A DNA stretch of 64,000 bases from Cuneatibacter caecimuris. GTDB taxonomy: Bacteria; Bacillota; Clostridia; Lachnospirales; Lachnospiraceae. The first letter of the stretch is position 1, and every line of letters begins with the position of its first letter. The DNA lies in contig NZ_SGXF01000001.1 in NCBI RefSeq assembly GCF_004216775.1, positions 484,828 to 548,827 on the forward strand. Direction: 5' to 3'. The translations under genes were made by a program, and so were the position numbers. A model generated the notes under the pieces. The model was not told where the DNA came from, searched no databases, and saw nothing but the letters and a program-made list of their open reading frames with translations. Shown here piece by piece: positions 35,471 to 45,438 of the stretch.

Positions 35471-36340
35471 TCACTCCTGCCCTGACTGCAGATAAGTATT
35501 CACATCCTGCTTCAGCTGTTCCCAGGCTTCCGGATGATCCACATAGTACAGCGGGCACTTTTTCTGTGTTACATCAAAATGGCGCAGCAGATCGTTTCCT
35601 GTCAGCCCGTACTGCCTGCACAGCCAGGCGGTCAGCCGTATCAGTCCGTTATAAGTTTTCTCATTAAACTTTCCTTCCGCGTCCGGGTGGCATACTTCAA
35701 TGGAAATCGTATCCACGTTTCTCCATTTTGTCGCATAAGCCACCTCGTTCAGCGGCACACACTGGACTACTTCCCCTTCCAGCCCCACCACAAAATGTGA
35801 GCTGGCCGAAGTGCCCGTATTATTTTTCAGCTGTTCAAAATAGTCTCTGTTCGCCTGAGCTGTAGTGTTGGGATTCCCCACGTAGTGAATCACAATATTT
35901 TTAATTTCCGGAAGCGCAGTCCCCGGCCGGGAATACGGATTGGGAGTCAGATAATCCACCTTCGCCCATGGAGGGCCGTCAGTCAATTTATTTTGGGGTT
36001 CCTCTTCCGTCTCCGCCGGTGTTTCTTCTCCGGAAGCATCCACAGAGGCGGCAGCCGACGCATTCACCGGCAGCGTCACCACCTCCGCAGTGCTTCCCGC
36101 ATCCGGGTGTTTTTCTTTTCCTCTGGACACCAATGAACCAACGGTACTGCTGATCAGCACCACCAGGCCAACCGCGGCGGCAGCCATTACCAACATCAAA
36201 CCATATCCTATAAACCTGCGGCGCTTTTCCCGCTTTCGCCGTTCCTCCCGCAGCCTGCGCAGTTCCCTGCGCCGTTCTTCTGTCAGCTTGTCCTGCGGGG
36301 CGTTTTTGCGAAAAGCCTCTTCTCTTTCTTTTTGATTCAT
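35471..36340 (-). CDS. Membrane-anchored N-acetylmuramoyl-L-alanine amidase (Amidase_2)
   Basis: The 289-residue protein has a strikingly basic/acidic cytoplasmic N-terminus (ERRRELRRLREERRKREKRRR), a single membrane helix, a V/A/S/E linker and an extracytoplasmic Amidase_2 domain. Zinc ligands appear as His in IVIHYVG, His in RHFDVTQKKC and the following Cys in place of Asp (a known variant). It cleaves the lactyl-peptide bond in peptidoglycan. Confidence 0.88.
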   Translation of the reverse strand: MNQKEREEAFRKNAPQDKLTEERRRELRRLREERRKREKRRRFIGYGLMLVMAAAAVGLVVLISSTVGSLVSRGKEKHPDAGSTAEVVTLPVNASAAASVDASGEETPAETEEEPQNKLTDGPPWAKVDYLTPNPYSRPGTALPEIKNIVIHYVGNPNTTAQANRDYFEQLKNNTGTSASSHFVVGLEGEVVQCVPLNEVAYATKWRNVDTISIEVCHPDAEGKFNEKTYNGLIRLTAWLCRQYGLTGNDLLRHFDVTQKKCPLYYVDHPEAWEQLKQDVNTYLQSGQE

Positions 36341-36498
36341 AATTCACCTGCATTCTATCATTCCTCCGGCGGGCCGGATTCCATTTGATTCCATACGGCG
36401 GCCGGATAAAGGGCCGATGTATGGAGTATAACACATTTTATATTGTTTGTCACAGAATCCCCAGATTTTTTTCCTATAAACTTCTTTTGGGCAGATTT

Positions 36499-36528
36499 TT
36501 GTCATTTACATTTTGGCCTGTCTATAAT
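36499..36528 (+). promoter_or_regulatory. Promoter of the csbB-gtrA-yfhO operon
   Basis: TTGTCA (36499-36504), 18-nt spacer, TATAAT (36523-36528), 29 nt before the glycosyltransferase ATG. Nothing else is seen in 36341-36556. Confidence 0.7.
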
Positions 36529-36556
36529 ACAATAGGAGATGTTTGGAGGAAAACCA

Positions 36557-37516
36557 ATGAAAACGATTGATCTTGTAGTTCCATGTTATAATGAAGAAGA
36601 TGTACTGAGGATTTTCTATCAGGAAACCGACAAAGTAGTGAGGCAGATATCAGGCTACTCCTTCCGCTATCTCTTGGTGGACGACGGCAGCCGGGACAAG
36701 ACCCTGTCTGTGATAAAGGAACTGGCGGCCTCCCACCCTGAGGTGAAATATCTGTCCTTTTCCAGGAATTTCGGCAAAGAGGCGGCCATGTATGCCGGGC
36801 TCTGCCATGCGGATGCGGATTATGTGGTGGTAATGGACGCGGATCTCCAGCATCCTCCGGCTATGATCCCTGATATGATTGCAGGTGTGGAGGAAGGTTT
36901 TGACTGTGTGGCGGCGCGCCGCAGCAGCCGTAAGGGGGAATCCCGGATACGGAGTTTTTTTTCACGGCAGTTTTATAAATTGAGCAACCGGATGAGCGAC
37001 GTCAAAATGGCATATGGGGCGGTGGATTTCCGTATGATGAGCCGGCGGATGGTTCAGGCGATTCTGAAGCTGTCAGAAGTACAGCGTTTTTCAAAGGGAA
37101 TATTTATGTGGGTTGGTTTTGAAACCAAGTGGCTGCCTTATGAAAATGTGGAGAGGGCCGGGGGCGCCACAAAGTGGAGTTTCTGGGGATTGTTTAAATA
37201 TGCAATTGACGGTATCACCTCTTTTTCGGTGGCTCCTCTGCGCATGGTTTCCGCTCTGGGCCTCATTATTTCCCTGATCGCCTTTGTTTATATTGTGATT
37301 ACGCTGATTCAGACCCTGATTTTCGGCATCGCTGTGCCCGGATATGTGACCACGCTGTCAGCCGTGCTGTTCCTGGGAGGAATTATTGAATTTTCTGTAG
37401 GCATTCTGGGCGAATACATCTCCAGAATTTATATGGAGACAAAGAACCGGCCCATTTATATTCTGAAACAGACTAACCTGGAGGAGGAACGTACAGATGA
37501 AGGAAAAAATCTGTAA
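36557..37516 (+). CDS. Polyprenyl-phosphate glycosyltransferase, CsbB/GtrB type (GT2)
   Basis: The 319-residue enzyme (start MKTIDLVVPCYNEED after TTGGAGG) has a cytoplasmic GT2 domain with LVDDGSRD and VMDADLQHP (metal-binding DAD), and two C-terminal membrane helices. Such proteins load a sugar onto undecaprenyl phosphate. With the overlapping GtrA flippase and YfhO genes it matches the CsbB-GtcA-YfhO system that decorates lipoteichoic acid with GlcNAc in Bacillus (family knowledge). The sugar is not predictable. Confidence 0.9.
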   Translation: MKTIDLVVPCYNEEDVLRIFYQETDKVVRQISGYSFRYLLVDDGSRDKTLSVIKELAASHPEVKYLSFSRNFGKEAAMYAGLCHADADYVVVMDADLQHPPAMIPDMIAGVEEGFDCVAARRSSRKGESRIRSFFSRQFYKLSNRMSDVKMAYGAVDFRMMSRRMVQAILKLSEVQRFSKGIFMWVGFETKWLPYENVERAGGATKWSFWGLFKYAIDGITSFSVAPLRMVSALGLIISLIAFVYIVITLIQTLIFGIAVPGYVTTLSAVLFLGGIIEFSVGILGEYISRIYMETKNRPIYILKQTNLEEERTDEGKNL

Positions 37517-37997
37517 TCTGCGGTTAATCCGCTGGATACAGAACTGGAAAATTACGAAAAAGCTTCTGGAATATCCCTTTTTTCAGAAGCTTCTTACCTA
37601 TGAAATCATCACCTATATCATCTGCGGTGTGCTGACCACCATTGTAAATTATGTCAGCTATTTTGTTTTCCGGGCTATGGATCTCAGCGTGCTGGTATCC
37701 AATATCCTGGCCTGGGTCACTGCAGTGATTTTTGCGTTCTGGGTGAACAAAGTATTTGTGTTCCTCAGCACCAGCTGGTCTCTGCAGACATTATATAAAG
37801 AACTGATCCCTTTTCTCACAGCCCGTGCTCTGTCTCTGGCCTTCGATACAGGTTTCATGGTGGTGGCCGTGGATGTATGCCATTTCCACGAAGGGATCTC
37901 CAAACTGGCGTCCAACGTATTTGTAATGATAATGAATTACTTTGCCAGCAAATTAATTTTCAAACCAAAAAAAGAAAGTACAGGAGGTAAGGCATGA
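37497..37997 (+). CDS. GtrA/GtcA-family membrane protein (lipid-linked sugar flippase)
   Basis: The 166-residue protein has four membrane helices and the GtrA hallmarks: YIICGVLTTIVNYVSYF in helix 1 and FAFWVNKVFVF in helix 2. It probably moves the undecaprenyl-phosphate sugar across the membrane. It overlaps the upstream glycosyltransferase by 20 bp and YfhO by 4 bp, so the three are tightly coupled. Confidence 0.9.
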   Translation: MKEKICNLRLIRWIQNWKITKKLLEYPFFQKLLTYEIITYIICGVLTTIVNYVSYFVFRAMDLSVLVSNILAWVTAVIFAFWVNKVFVFLSTSWSLQTLYKELIPFLTARALSLAFDTGFMVVAVDVCHFHEGISKLASNVFVMIMNYFASKLIFKPKKESTGGKA

Positions 37998-40939
37998 AAC
38001 AAACAGAACGGAGCGGACGGAGGTTTTCTTTTCGCCGTGTCAACTGGAAGGAGGCTGCGCCCTTTCTCTGCGCGTTCCTGATCCCAATCCTGATCATGAT
38101 CGGGATTTTTATTGAACGGGGAATTTTCCCTTTCGGGGACAGAAGTTTTCTGCGCACGGATATGTATCATCAGTATGCCCCCTTTTTCAATGAATTTAAA
38201 TCCAAGCTGTCAGACCATACCAGTCTGCTTTACACCTTTCAGATCGGCGGCGGCATCAATTTCACAGCTCTGTATGCCTATTATCTGGCAAGCCCCCTGA
38301 ACTGGCTGCTGATCCTCTGCCCCCAGGGTCTGGTCATTGAATTTATGACCTATATGATCGTTCTGAAGATCGGCCTCTGCGGCCTGACCTTCGCTTATTA
38401 TCTCAGCAGGCGCCAGAAAACGAAAAATATCAGTATAGCGTTTTTTGGCATTTTCTATGCTCTGTCCGGTTATCTGGCAGCCTACAGCTGGAACATTATG
38501 TGGCTGGACTGCATTCTTCTTTTCCCGCTGATCATGCTGGGGCTTGACAGGCTGATCGAGGAGGACAAGCCATTTCTGTACTGCATCACTCTGGGGCTCT
38601 CCATCCTCTCCAACTATTATATTTCTATCATGATCTGCATTTCCCTGGTACTGCTGTTCGTGGCGAAAATCGTGCTGCTGCCTCCCAGGCAGAGAAAGAT
38701 GGTTACGCTGGAAGACGGAACCCAGGCAGAACGGCTGGTGCACACCAATTATTTGCGGAAACTTTTGTCCTTCGGCCTGTATTCCCTGCTGGCCGGCGGC
38801 CTGGCGGCCTGCGTGCTGCTCCCGGAGATCTGTGCCCTGCAGCTCACTGCATCCGGCAATTTTTCCTTCCCCAGCACCTTCACCTCCTACTTCTCTGTGT
38901 TTGATATGATCGCCCGCCATATGGTGAATGTGGAAGTGCATCTGGGACTGGACCACTGGCCCAATATATATTGCGGCGTGGCAGTGCTTTTCCTGATCCC
39001 TCTGTATATCATGAACAAAAAGTACAGTTGGAAAGAAAAGGCCGTATTTTTTGTGCTGATCCTGTTTTTCTATCTCAGCTTCAGCCTGAATGTGCTGAAC
39101 TTTATCTGGCACGGGTTCCACTATCCCAATTCCCTGCCCTGCCGCCAGTCTTTTGTATACATCTTCCTGGTGCTGCTCATGGCTTACCGTGGCCTGGAGG
39201 GCATCCGGGAGCGGAGCCTGAAGCAGATTGTGGGAGCGGTATGGATCGCTCTGGGCTTCATTTTCCTGGCGGAAAAACTGATCACCCAGGATGACTTCAA
39301 ATGGCATGTTTATTATCTCAGCGCCATCTTAGTCGCAATATACGGCCTTCTGGCCTATCTGTGGCGGAGAGGTTCCCTGCAGAAAGCCACGCTGATCATC
39401 CTGTGCATGACCCTGGTGGCAGTGGAAGCTGCTGTCAACACCAGCGTAACCAGCGTGACTACCGTTAGCCGCAGCGGCTATCTTCAGTATGACCAGTCTG
39501 TGGAGGAACTGATGGAAATCGCCTACAGCGAACAGGGCGACAACTTCTTCCGCGTAGCAAAACAGGACCGCCGCACCAAGAACGATGGTGCCTGGATGGG
39601 CTATCCTTCCATTTCCCTGTTTTCCTCCGTGGCCCAGGCCGGTATGACCACTTACTTTAAAAAGCTTGGCCTGGAAGGTTCCACCAATTCCTACAGCTAC
39701 AGCGGCGCCACTCCTTTTATGTGGTCCCTGTTTGCCGTAGATTACGTTCTTTCCAACACAGAACTGGATACAGACGACAGTTTCCTGAAATTCGTGGATT
39801 CCAGAGGCTCTCTGACGGAGAAGAATTCCGCCACGGTCTATCTGTATGAAAACCAGTATCCTTTGTCCGTAGGTTTTATGGTTCCCGGGAATCTGAATGA
39901 GCTCTGGACCGGTTCCAGCAGCATTCCCCAGGAAAACCAGAATGAATTGATTCAGGCGATCACCGGTGTTTCCAATGTGTTTATGCCTGTTTCCAACGTG
40001 ACCAGCCAGGGTAAAACCAGCTATATCACTCCTGATGTGGACGGCAGGGTATTTATTTATACTCAGAATTCAGCAAAAAAGATTTCTGTCAGCCATGACG
40101 GCTTCAGCAAGGATTATAATGATATAGACCGCGGTTTTCTGGCGGACGCGGGTTTCTGCAAAGCCGGGGAAATGATCACGCTTACGAATAAAGATGAAAA
40201 TGCCACATCTGTCAGCGCGTCCGCTTATGTGCTCAATGAAGACGCCTATGCAAGAGCTTATGAAAAGCTGGCGGACAATCAGCTGAAGGTTACGGAATAC
40301 CGGGACGGCTATGTGGCAGGGCAAGTTACCGCAGAAGGCACCGATACCATGCTGCTGACCAGCATCCCCTATGAGAAAGACTGCTGGACCGCCAAGGTTG
40401 ACGGCGTGGAAGTGCCGGTGGAAACTTTTGCTGATATGATGATCAGCCTGCCGCTCACTCCTGGCACCCATACCATCGAACTGATTTACTACCCGAACGG
40501 CCTGAATATCGGCCTGGTGATCACCGGCGTCAGCCTGCTTCTGCTGTTCGCGCTCTATGCCCTCCGCAGGCTTCTGGATAACTACCGCAAGGATCATCCC
40601 AGAATCTGGCATGATGAGGAGGATACTGAGGAAGGCAGCCAGGAAAACCTTGATTCAGCCGGCGATACCAGCGCCGCTCCCCTTCCGGCTTCCTCCGGCC
40701 CTGAACCAGAAACTGTACCGGAAGAATTGCCGGAGGATTCCGGCGCAGTCTTCATGATTGAAAATGAGGCAGATACTGCTATGGAAGAAGAGCAGGATAC
40801 TGCTCCGGAACAGGAATACACCATTGAGAAAGACAATCCCTCTCCTTTCTTTCCCGATGAGGAAGACAGCGATGTGGTGATTGAAACTCTGGTATTAGAT
40901 GAGGATGACCAAACAGATAAACAGGAAGGAGAAATCTGA
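37994..40939 (+). CDS. YfhO-family membrane glycosyltransferase with long acidic C-terminal tail
   Basis: The 981-residue protein has a GT-C-like set of about a dozen membrane helices (with [12 protein letters not shown] and the [16 protein letters not shown] segment), a large extracytoplasmic domain (about 480-830) and a last helix near 850. YfhO transfers the flipped sugar to the acceptor polymer outside the cell. From about residue 866 a 116-residue cytoplasmic tail, rich in D, E, S and P, extends beyond the usual family end. Its role is unknown. Confidence 0.88.
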   Translation: MKQTERSGRRFSFRRVNWKEAAPFLCAFLIPILIMIGIFIERGIFPFGDRSFLRTDMYHQYAPFFNEFKSKLSDHTSLLYTFQIGGGINFTALYAYYLASPLNWLLILCPQGLVIEFMTYMIVLKIGLCGLTFAYYLSRRQKTKNISIAFFGIFYALSGYLAAYSWNIMWLDCILLFPLIMLGLDRLIEEDKPFLYCITLGLSILSNYYISIMICISLVLLFVAKIVLLPPRQRKMVTLEDGTQAERLVHTNYLRKLLSFGLYSLLAGGLAACVLLPEICALQLTASGNFSFPSTFTSYFSVFDMIARHMVNVEVHLGLDHWPNIYCGVAVLFLIPLYIMNKKYSWKEKAVFFVLILFFYLSFSLNVLNFIWHGFHYPNSLPCRQSFVYIFLVLLMAYRGLEGIRERSLKQIVGAVWIALGFIFLAEKLITQDDFKWHVYYLSAILVAIYGLLAYLWRRGSLQKATLIILCMTLVAVEAAVNTSVTSVTTVSRSGYLQYDQSVEELMEIAYSEQGDNFFRVAKQDRRTKNDGAWMGYPSISLFSSVAQAGMTTYFKKLGLEGSTNSYSYSGATPFMWSLFAVDYVLSNTELDTDDSFLKFVDSRGSLTEKNSATVYLYENQYPLSVGFMVPGNLNELWTGSSSIPQENQNELIQAITGVSNVFMPVSNVTSQGKTSYITPDVDGRVFIYTQNSAKKISVSHDGFSKDYNDIDRGFLADAGFCKAGEMITLTNKDENATSVSASAYVLNEDAYARAYEKLADNQLKVTEYRDGYVAGQVTAEGTDTMLLTSIPYEKDCWTAKVDGVEVPVETFADMMISLPLTPGTHTIELIYYPNGLNIGLVITGVSLLLLFALYALRRLLDNYRKDHPRIWHDEEDTEEGSQENLDSAGDTSAAPLPASSGPEPETVPEELPEDSGAVFMIENEADTAMEEEQDTAPEQEYTIEKDNPSPFFPDEEDSDVVIETLVLDEDDQTDKQEGEI

Positions 40940-40941
40940 AG

Positions 40942-42315
40942 ATGAAACTATGGGGCGGACGTTTTACCAAAGAAACTGACCAGCTGGTGCAGGACTTCAA
41001 CGCTTCTATCTCCTTTGACCAGCGGTTCTGGCGGCAGGATATTGAGGGCAGTATCGCTCATGTGACTATGCTGGCAAAGCAGGGAATTCTATCCCGGGAA
41101 GACCGGGACGCCATCATAGGCGGCCTGACCGGCATCAGAGATGATCTGGAATCCGGCTCGCTGGAAATAGATGAGAGCTTTGAAGATATCCACAGCTTTG
41201 TGGAAGCCACGCTTACAGAGCGGATCGGAGAAGCAGGAAAAAGGCTTCATACCGGCCGAAGCAGGAACGATCAGGTGGCTCTGGACATGAAGCTGTACGC
41301 CAGGGAGGAAATCCGGCTGCTGGACGGCCTTCTGAAAAATCTTCTGCAGGCGCTGTATCATATTATGGAAGAAAACCTGGACACCTGCATGCCCGGTTTC
41401 ACGCATCTGCAGAAGGCCCAGCCCATCACCCTGGCCCACCATATAGGAGCATATTTTGAAATGTTCCGGCGGGACAGAAGCCGCCTGCAGGATATTGCCC
41501 GCAGAATGAATACCTGCCCTCTGGGGGCAGGGGCGCTGGCGGGCACCACCTATCCTCTGGACAGGGAATACACTGCTGCTCTGCTGGGATTTGACGGTCC
41601 CACCCAAAACAGCATGGATTCTGTGGCAGACAGGGACTATCTGATCGAGCTTCTGTCCGCTCTGTCCACAGTCATGATGCACCTCAGCCGTTTTTCCGAG
41701 GAAATCATCCTCTGGAATTCCAATGAATACCGTTTTGTTGAGTTGGATGATGCGTACAGCACCGGCAGCAGCATCATGCCCCAGAAAAAGAACCCTGATA
41801 TCGCAGAACTGGTCAGAGGCAAAACCGGCAGGGTCTATGGCGCTCTCGTCTCCCTGCTCACCACCATGAAGGGAATCCCTCTGGCTTATAATAAGGATAT
41901 GCAGGAGGATAAAGAAATGGCCTTTGACGCCATTGATACCACAAAAGGCTGCATCCAGCTGTTTACCGGAATGATCGCCACTACCCGCTTCAATCGGGCA
42001 GTAATGGAATCCAGCGCCAAAAAAGGATTTACAAATGCTACTGACGCGGCGGATTATCTGGTAAACAGGGGCGTTCCTTTCCGGGATGCCCATGGAATCA
42101 TCGGGAACCTGGTCCTGACCTGTATTGAAAAGGGCTGCGCCCTGGACGATCTGTCTCTGGAAGAATTTCAGGCAGCCAGTTCTGTATTTGAGAAAGATAT
42201 TTATGAAGCGATCAGTATGAAAACCTGCGTGGAAAAACGTGTTACCGACGGGGCCCCGGGACCGGAAGCTATGCGCCGGGTTCTTGAAAAGTATCTGGAA
42301 TATCTGAAAGATTAA
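40942..42315 (+). CDS. argH: Argininosuccinate lyase
   Basis: The 457-residue enzyme starts [13 protein letters not shown] and carries the family signature [11 protein letters not shown] with the catalytic serine loop, plus [13 protein letters not shown] and TPGF-like [12 protein letters not shown]. It releases arginine and fumarate. It starts 2 bp after yfhO, with its ribosome site inside yfhO, an odd pairing of arginine synthesis with surface glycosylation; the other arg genes are 13 kb away. Confidence 0.96.
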   Translation: MKLWGGRFTKETDQLVQDFNASISFDQRFWRQDIEGSIAHVTMLAKQGILSREDRDAIIGGLTGIRDDLESGSLEIDESFEDIHSFVEATLTERIGEAGKRLHTGRSRNDQVALDMKLYAREEIRLLDGLLKNLLQALYHIMEENLDTCMPGFTHLQKAQPITLAHHIGAYFEMFRRDRSRLQDIARRMNTCPLGAGALAGTTYPLDREYTAALLGFDGPTQNSMDSVADRDYLIELLSALSTVMMHLSRFSEEIILWNSNEYRFVELDDAYSTGSSIMPQKKNPDIAELVRGKTGRVYGALVSLLTTMKGIPLAYNKDMQEDKEMAFDAIDTTKGCIQLFTGMIATTRFNRAVMESSAKKGFTNATDAADYLVNRGVPFRDAHGIIGNLVLTCIEKGCALDDLSLEEFQAASSVFEKDIYEAISMKTCVEKRVTDGAPGPEAMRRVLEKYLEYLKD

Positions 42316-42339
42316 ACAATCCCCCGAAGGAGGATCGTC

Positions 42340-42795
42340 ATGAGAAGAAAAGACAGAGAAATGGACCGCGCCTTTGCGGAAGAAGTGGCTGACACCTGTG
42401 ATTTTGCGGTAATATCCATGACCGGCGAAGACGGCGCGCCTTACAGCGTGCCGGTTTCCGCTGTCAGGGACGGAGCTGCTCTCTACTTCCATTCCGCCAT
42501 GAAAGGCAGGAAAACCGACTGCCTGCACCATCATCCCCGGGTACACATCTGCTGCGTGCGCGGCGTCCGCCCCCATACCTGCCAGTTCACTACTTCCTAT
42601 GAATCTGCCATGATCGCCGGTTCCGCACAGGAGGTTACTGATCTGTCGGAAAAGCGGGCCGCCCTGAAGCTTTTGTGCCAACGCTACTGTCCCGGCAATA
42701 TGGACGCCTTTGAAAATGAATTTGCTGTTTCGTCCTCCCGTACGGCTGTCTGGAAAATTAAAATTGAGGAGATTTCCGGAAAATGCAGAAAGTAG
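42340..42795 (+). CDS. NimA-like pyridoxamine 5'-phosphate oxidase-family flavoprotein
   Basis: The 151-residue protein has the split-barrel pattern of NimA-type proteins: CDFAVISMTGEDGAPYSVPVS, then ALYFHSAMKGRKTDCLHHHPRVHICCV and a C-terminal VWKIKIEEISGK. Relatives bind FMN or heme and some are linked to nitroimidazole reduction. No substrate can be inferred. It follows argH by 24 bp and overlaps the M16 gene by 13 bp. Confidence 0.85.
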   Translation: MRRKDREMDRAFAEEVADTCDFAVISMTGEDGAPYSVPVSAVRDGAALYFHSAMKGRKTDCLHHHPRVHICCVRGVRPHTCQFTTSYESAMIAGSAQEVTDLSEKRAALKLLCQRYCPGNMDAFENEFAVSSSRTAVWKIKIEEISGKCRK

Positions 42796-44081
42796 ACTTT
42801 ATGGGACAGGAACATTGCCTGAGCGCAGGCGGCGTTCCTGTTTATCTTTATTCCAATCCCTGCCTGCACAGCTTCTGTCTGGCTCTGTACATCAAGGGCG
42901 GCGCTCTGTATGAGAGGCCGGAAGAAAATGGAATTACACATTTCTGGGAACATATGGTGTTCCGTAAGCTGAATCATCTGCTGGACAATACCTTATACCA
43001 GCGTCTGGACCGGATGGGGCTGGATTTTACCGGATGTACCTATCGTGAATTTGTACAGCTGAAAATCACCGGCTCCCCTGTCTTTCTGGAGGAAGCCATC
43101 CGCCTGATGCTGCTGGTCTTCTCTCCCTTAGCCCTTCCGGCCTCGCTTTTGGACACGGAACGCCGGAGAGTAAAAGCAGAAATCCGGGAAGAAGATGAAC
43201 GGCGGTCATTGGAATATTTCAGCAATCAAATCGTATGGGCCGGGTCTCCTGTAGCCCAGAGCATTGCAGGAACCCCTTCCGTACTGAACAGGACCACTCT
43301 GAAGCGCTTGTCCGCCTTTCAGGAACAGCTGCTGACAACGGACAATCTTTTTTTCTATGTAACCGGCTGTGCAGATCAGGATTCCCTTGCTCCGCTTCTG
43401 GCAGGGCTTGAGGCACTTTCTCTGCCTCACGGCAAATCCAGGCTGAATCTGGCTCCAGTTCCTGCGGAAATGTATTCCAGAAAGCCTTCCGTCCATATCA
43501 AACACAGCCAATACTGTTTTGTCAGGGTTTCCTTTGATGTAGATGCTGACGGCTGCTCCAACGCAATGCTGGATCTTCTGTATGATGTGCTGTTTTCCGG
43601 GGAATCCTGTCTTTTGTTTCAGGAACTCTCCGAAAAAACAGGGCTGATTTACAGTTATGACGCCCGCTTTGAACGCTTCTGCAACGTGGGAAGCCTGTAT
43701 TTCCAGTATGAAGTTTCTCAGCGGAACCTCCTGGAATCTGTCCGCCAGCTCTCCGGCCTGCTGAACCGCCTCCGGTCAGGGCTGACAGACGGACTGGACC
43801 GGGTGCGCGCTCCTTATACTTATAATGCGGGGATGCTGCTGGACGACGTAGAGGACCTGAACTGGAGTATGGCTTATGAATGCCATATCCTGCAGGAATC
43901 CTATCGGAGCATTCCTGAACGCCGGAAAGCTTATGAAGCTGTCACTGTTTCGGACATGGAGGGGCTGCTGAAGAAGCTGATCAGGCCGGAAAATATGGTG
44001 GTGGCACTGAAGGGGAGTTCTGCAAGGCTGGAGAAGATGCGGGCGGAATTAGAGGAATTGATTATTTGGGGGATGCAATGA
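42783..44081 (+). CDS. M16 family zinc metallopeptidase (insulinase type)
   Basis: The 432-residue protein has the inverted zinc motif H53-F-W-E-H57 (HxxEH) and a downstream glutamate-rich helix (RRRVKAEIREEDERR) that supplies the third ligand. The C-terminal half has the inactive M16 repeat (LLYDVLFSGESCLLFQELSEKTGLIYSY). This is one active-type subunit without the usual paired inactive subunit gene next to it. No signal peptide is visible. Confidence 0.88.
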   Translation: MQKVDFMGQEHCLSAGGVPVYLYSNPCLHSFCLALYIKGGALYERPEENGITHFWEHMVFRKLNHLLDNTLYQRLDRMGLDFTGCTYREFVQLKITGSPVFLEEAIRLMLLVFSPLALPASLLDTERRRVKAEIREEDERRSLEYFSNQIVWAGSPVAQSIAGTPSVLNRTTLKRLSAFQEQLLTTDNLFFYVTGCADQDSLAPLLAGLEALSLPHGKSRLNLAPVPAEMYSRKPSVHIKHSQYCFVRVSFDVDADGCSNAMLDLLYDVLFSGESCLLFQELSEKTGLIYSYDARFERFCNVGSLYFQYEVSQRNLLESVRQLSGLLNRLRSGLTDGLDRVRAPYTYNAGMLLDDVEDLNWSMAYECHILQESYRSIPERRKAYEAVTVSDMEGLLKKLIRPENMVVALKGSSARLEKMRAELEELIIWGMQ

Positions 44082-44093
44082 AGGAGAGTCGCG

Positions 44094-44171
44094 GGGAGGC
44101 GGCAGAAGAAACGCAGGAGGGTCCATGCCAATTCTTGGCTATACCCTCCTGCGTTTTTTCTGCCGCCTCCC
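44094..44171. repeat. Large hairpin repeat C, inverted, probable bidirectional terminator
   Basis: The 29-nt arms at 44094-44122 and 44143-44171 pair with one mismatch. The 20-nt tip, read on the minus strand, is ATAGCC-AAGAATT-GGCATGG, keeping the ends of the tips in hairpins A and B. The outer arm shares GAGGCGGCAGA with A and B while the inner arm differs. It lies 13 bp after the M16 gene, at a convergent junction with the cupin gene. Confidence 0.75.
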
Positions 44172-44199
44172 TGCCTGGGCTTTTTCTGGATTCTGTCTT

Positions 44200-44523
44200 T
44201 TATAGAAAATCTTCCCGTACGGGGGTGAAAATGTCCAGCAGCACAGAGTCTTCCAGGGCGACCACGCCGTGCTCTATATCAGGGGCCATGTAATAAGTAT
44301 CTCCTGTGCGCACTATTTTCTTTTCCTGGCCTGCTTCCTCCACTTCAAAGGAGCCGCTGACCACATAGCCGATCTGCTCATGGGGATGGGAATGGAGGGC
44401 CCCCACCGCCCCTTTTGCGAATTTCAGCTCGCAGGCCATTAAATTTTTGCTGTAGGACAGCACTTTCCTGGTAACGCCGCCTCCCAGATCCTTCGTTTCT
44501 GTCTCCTGATTTACTGTTATCAT
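44200..44523 (-). CDS. Small cupin-domain protein
   Basis: The 107-residue single-domain cupin has motif 1 (LHSHPHEQIGYVVSGSFE, metal-binding His-His-Glu) and motif 2 (YYMAPDIEHGV). It may bind a metal and a small ligand, or be an enzyme; function not predictable. Its ATG overlaps the end of the mscS gene by 4 bp. Confidence 0.85.
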   Translation of the reverse strand: MITVNQETETKDLGGGVTRKVLSYSKNLMACELKFAKGAVGALHSHPHEQIGYVVSGSFEVEEAGQEKKIVRTGDTYYMAPDIEHGVVALEDSVLLDIFTPVREDFL

Positions 44524-45428
44524 TGCTCCTCCTTCTCCCGGCTTTCCTGCCGGATATGCACGTCCAGCTGATTATAAGGTATTTCAATGCCGGCCTCGTC
44601 AAAGGCCAGTTTCACTTCTTCCATCATGCTCCAGTATTCCGGCCAGTAATCCTCTGTCCTGACCCAGACTCTTCCCAGCAGAGTGACGCAGCTCTCGTCC
44701 AGGGAATTTACTACTACCATTTTTTCCTGGTCCTGCAGCACTTTTTCCCGCTCTGTCATGATCTGGTACATGATTTCTTTGGCTTTTTTCAGATCCGCTC
44801 CATAGCTGATGCCCACTTTAATCACGATTCTCCGGTTTTCCTGAGCGGCTACATTAGTGATCGTACCGTTGGCCAGATCCCCGTTGGGCACCGTCACCTG
44901 TTTGTTGTCCACTGTGGACAGCTTCGTATAAAACAAGCCGATCATGGTCACGGTTCCTTCCACGCCTGACTTGTCCACAATATAATCTCCCACCGCGAAG
45001 GGCTTCAGCACCAGAATCAGAACGCCTCCAGCGAAATTTGCCAGACTTCCCTGCACCGCCAGGCCAACTGCCAGCCCTGCGGAGCCCAGCAGCGCGATAA
45101 TAGAAGCAGTGTTGACTCCCAGCAGGCTGATGATCTGAAAAATCAGCAGCGCGTACAGCACCCAGCGCACCAGCATTTCCATGAATTTGCGGACGCTGAT
45201 TTCCGTACCTCTTTTATCAAAGTATTTCTGAAGCAGTTTCATAGCCCAGGCAATCAGCCGTTTCCCCACAAACCAAAATAGAATGGCAAGGAATACATGC
45301 CAGGCGAATTTTCCCAGAGCGGGCAGCTGGCTTTCCACAGCTTTCCACAAGGCGCTCACATTCTGTTTCAGTTCCTCTGCGGCCTGGGTTTCCCCGGCTT
45401 CAACAGCCAGCCAAAACATCCTATCCAC
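44520..45428 (-). CDS. Small-conductance mechanosensitive channel, MscS family
   Basis: The 302-residue protein has three N-terminal membrane helices; the third, pore-lining one reads SIIALLGSAGLAVGLAVQGSLANFAGG with the A/G packing pattern of MscS. It is followed by the beta domain (VGDYIVDKSGVEGTV) and the C-terminal domain ending around IPYNQLDVHI. It relieves osmotic downshock. It is coupled to the cupin gene. Confidence 0.92.
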   Translation of the reverse strand: MDRMFWLAVEAGETQAAEELKQNVSALWKAVESQLPALGKFAWHVFLAILFWFVGKRLIAWAMKLLQKYFDKRGTEISVRKFMEMLVRWVLYALLIFQIISLLGVNTASIIALLGSAGLAVGLAVQGSLANFAGGVLILVLKPFAVGDYIVDKSGVEGTVTMIGLFYTKLSTVDNKQVTVPNGDLANGTITNVAAQENRRIVIKVGISYGADLKKAKEIMYQIMTEREKVLQDQEKMVVVNSLDESCVTLLGRVWVRTEDYWPEYWSMMEEVKLAFDEAGIEIPYNQLDVHIRQESREKEEQ

Positions 45429-45438
45429 AAACTCCCTC

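Noticed and set aside
41089-42681. 530-codon open frame antisense to argH and the adjacent flavoprotein gene
   Set aside because: It is a shadow of well-identified genes on the other strand; composition is cysteine- and histidine-rich with no recognisable domain.
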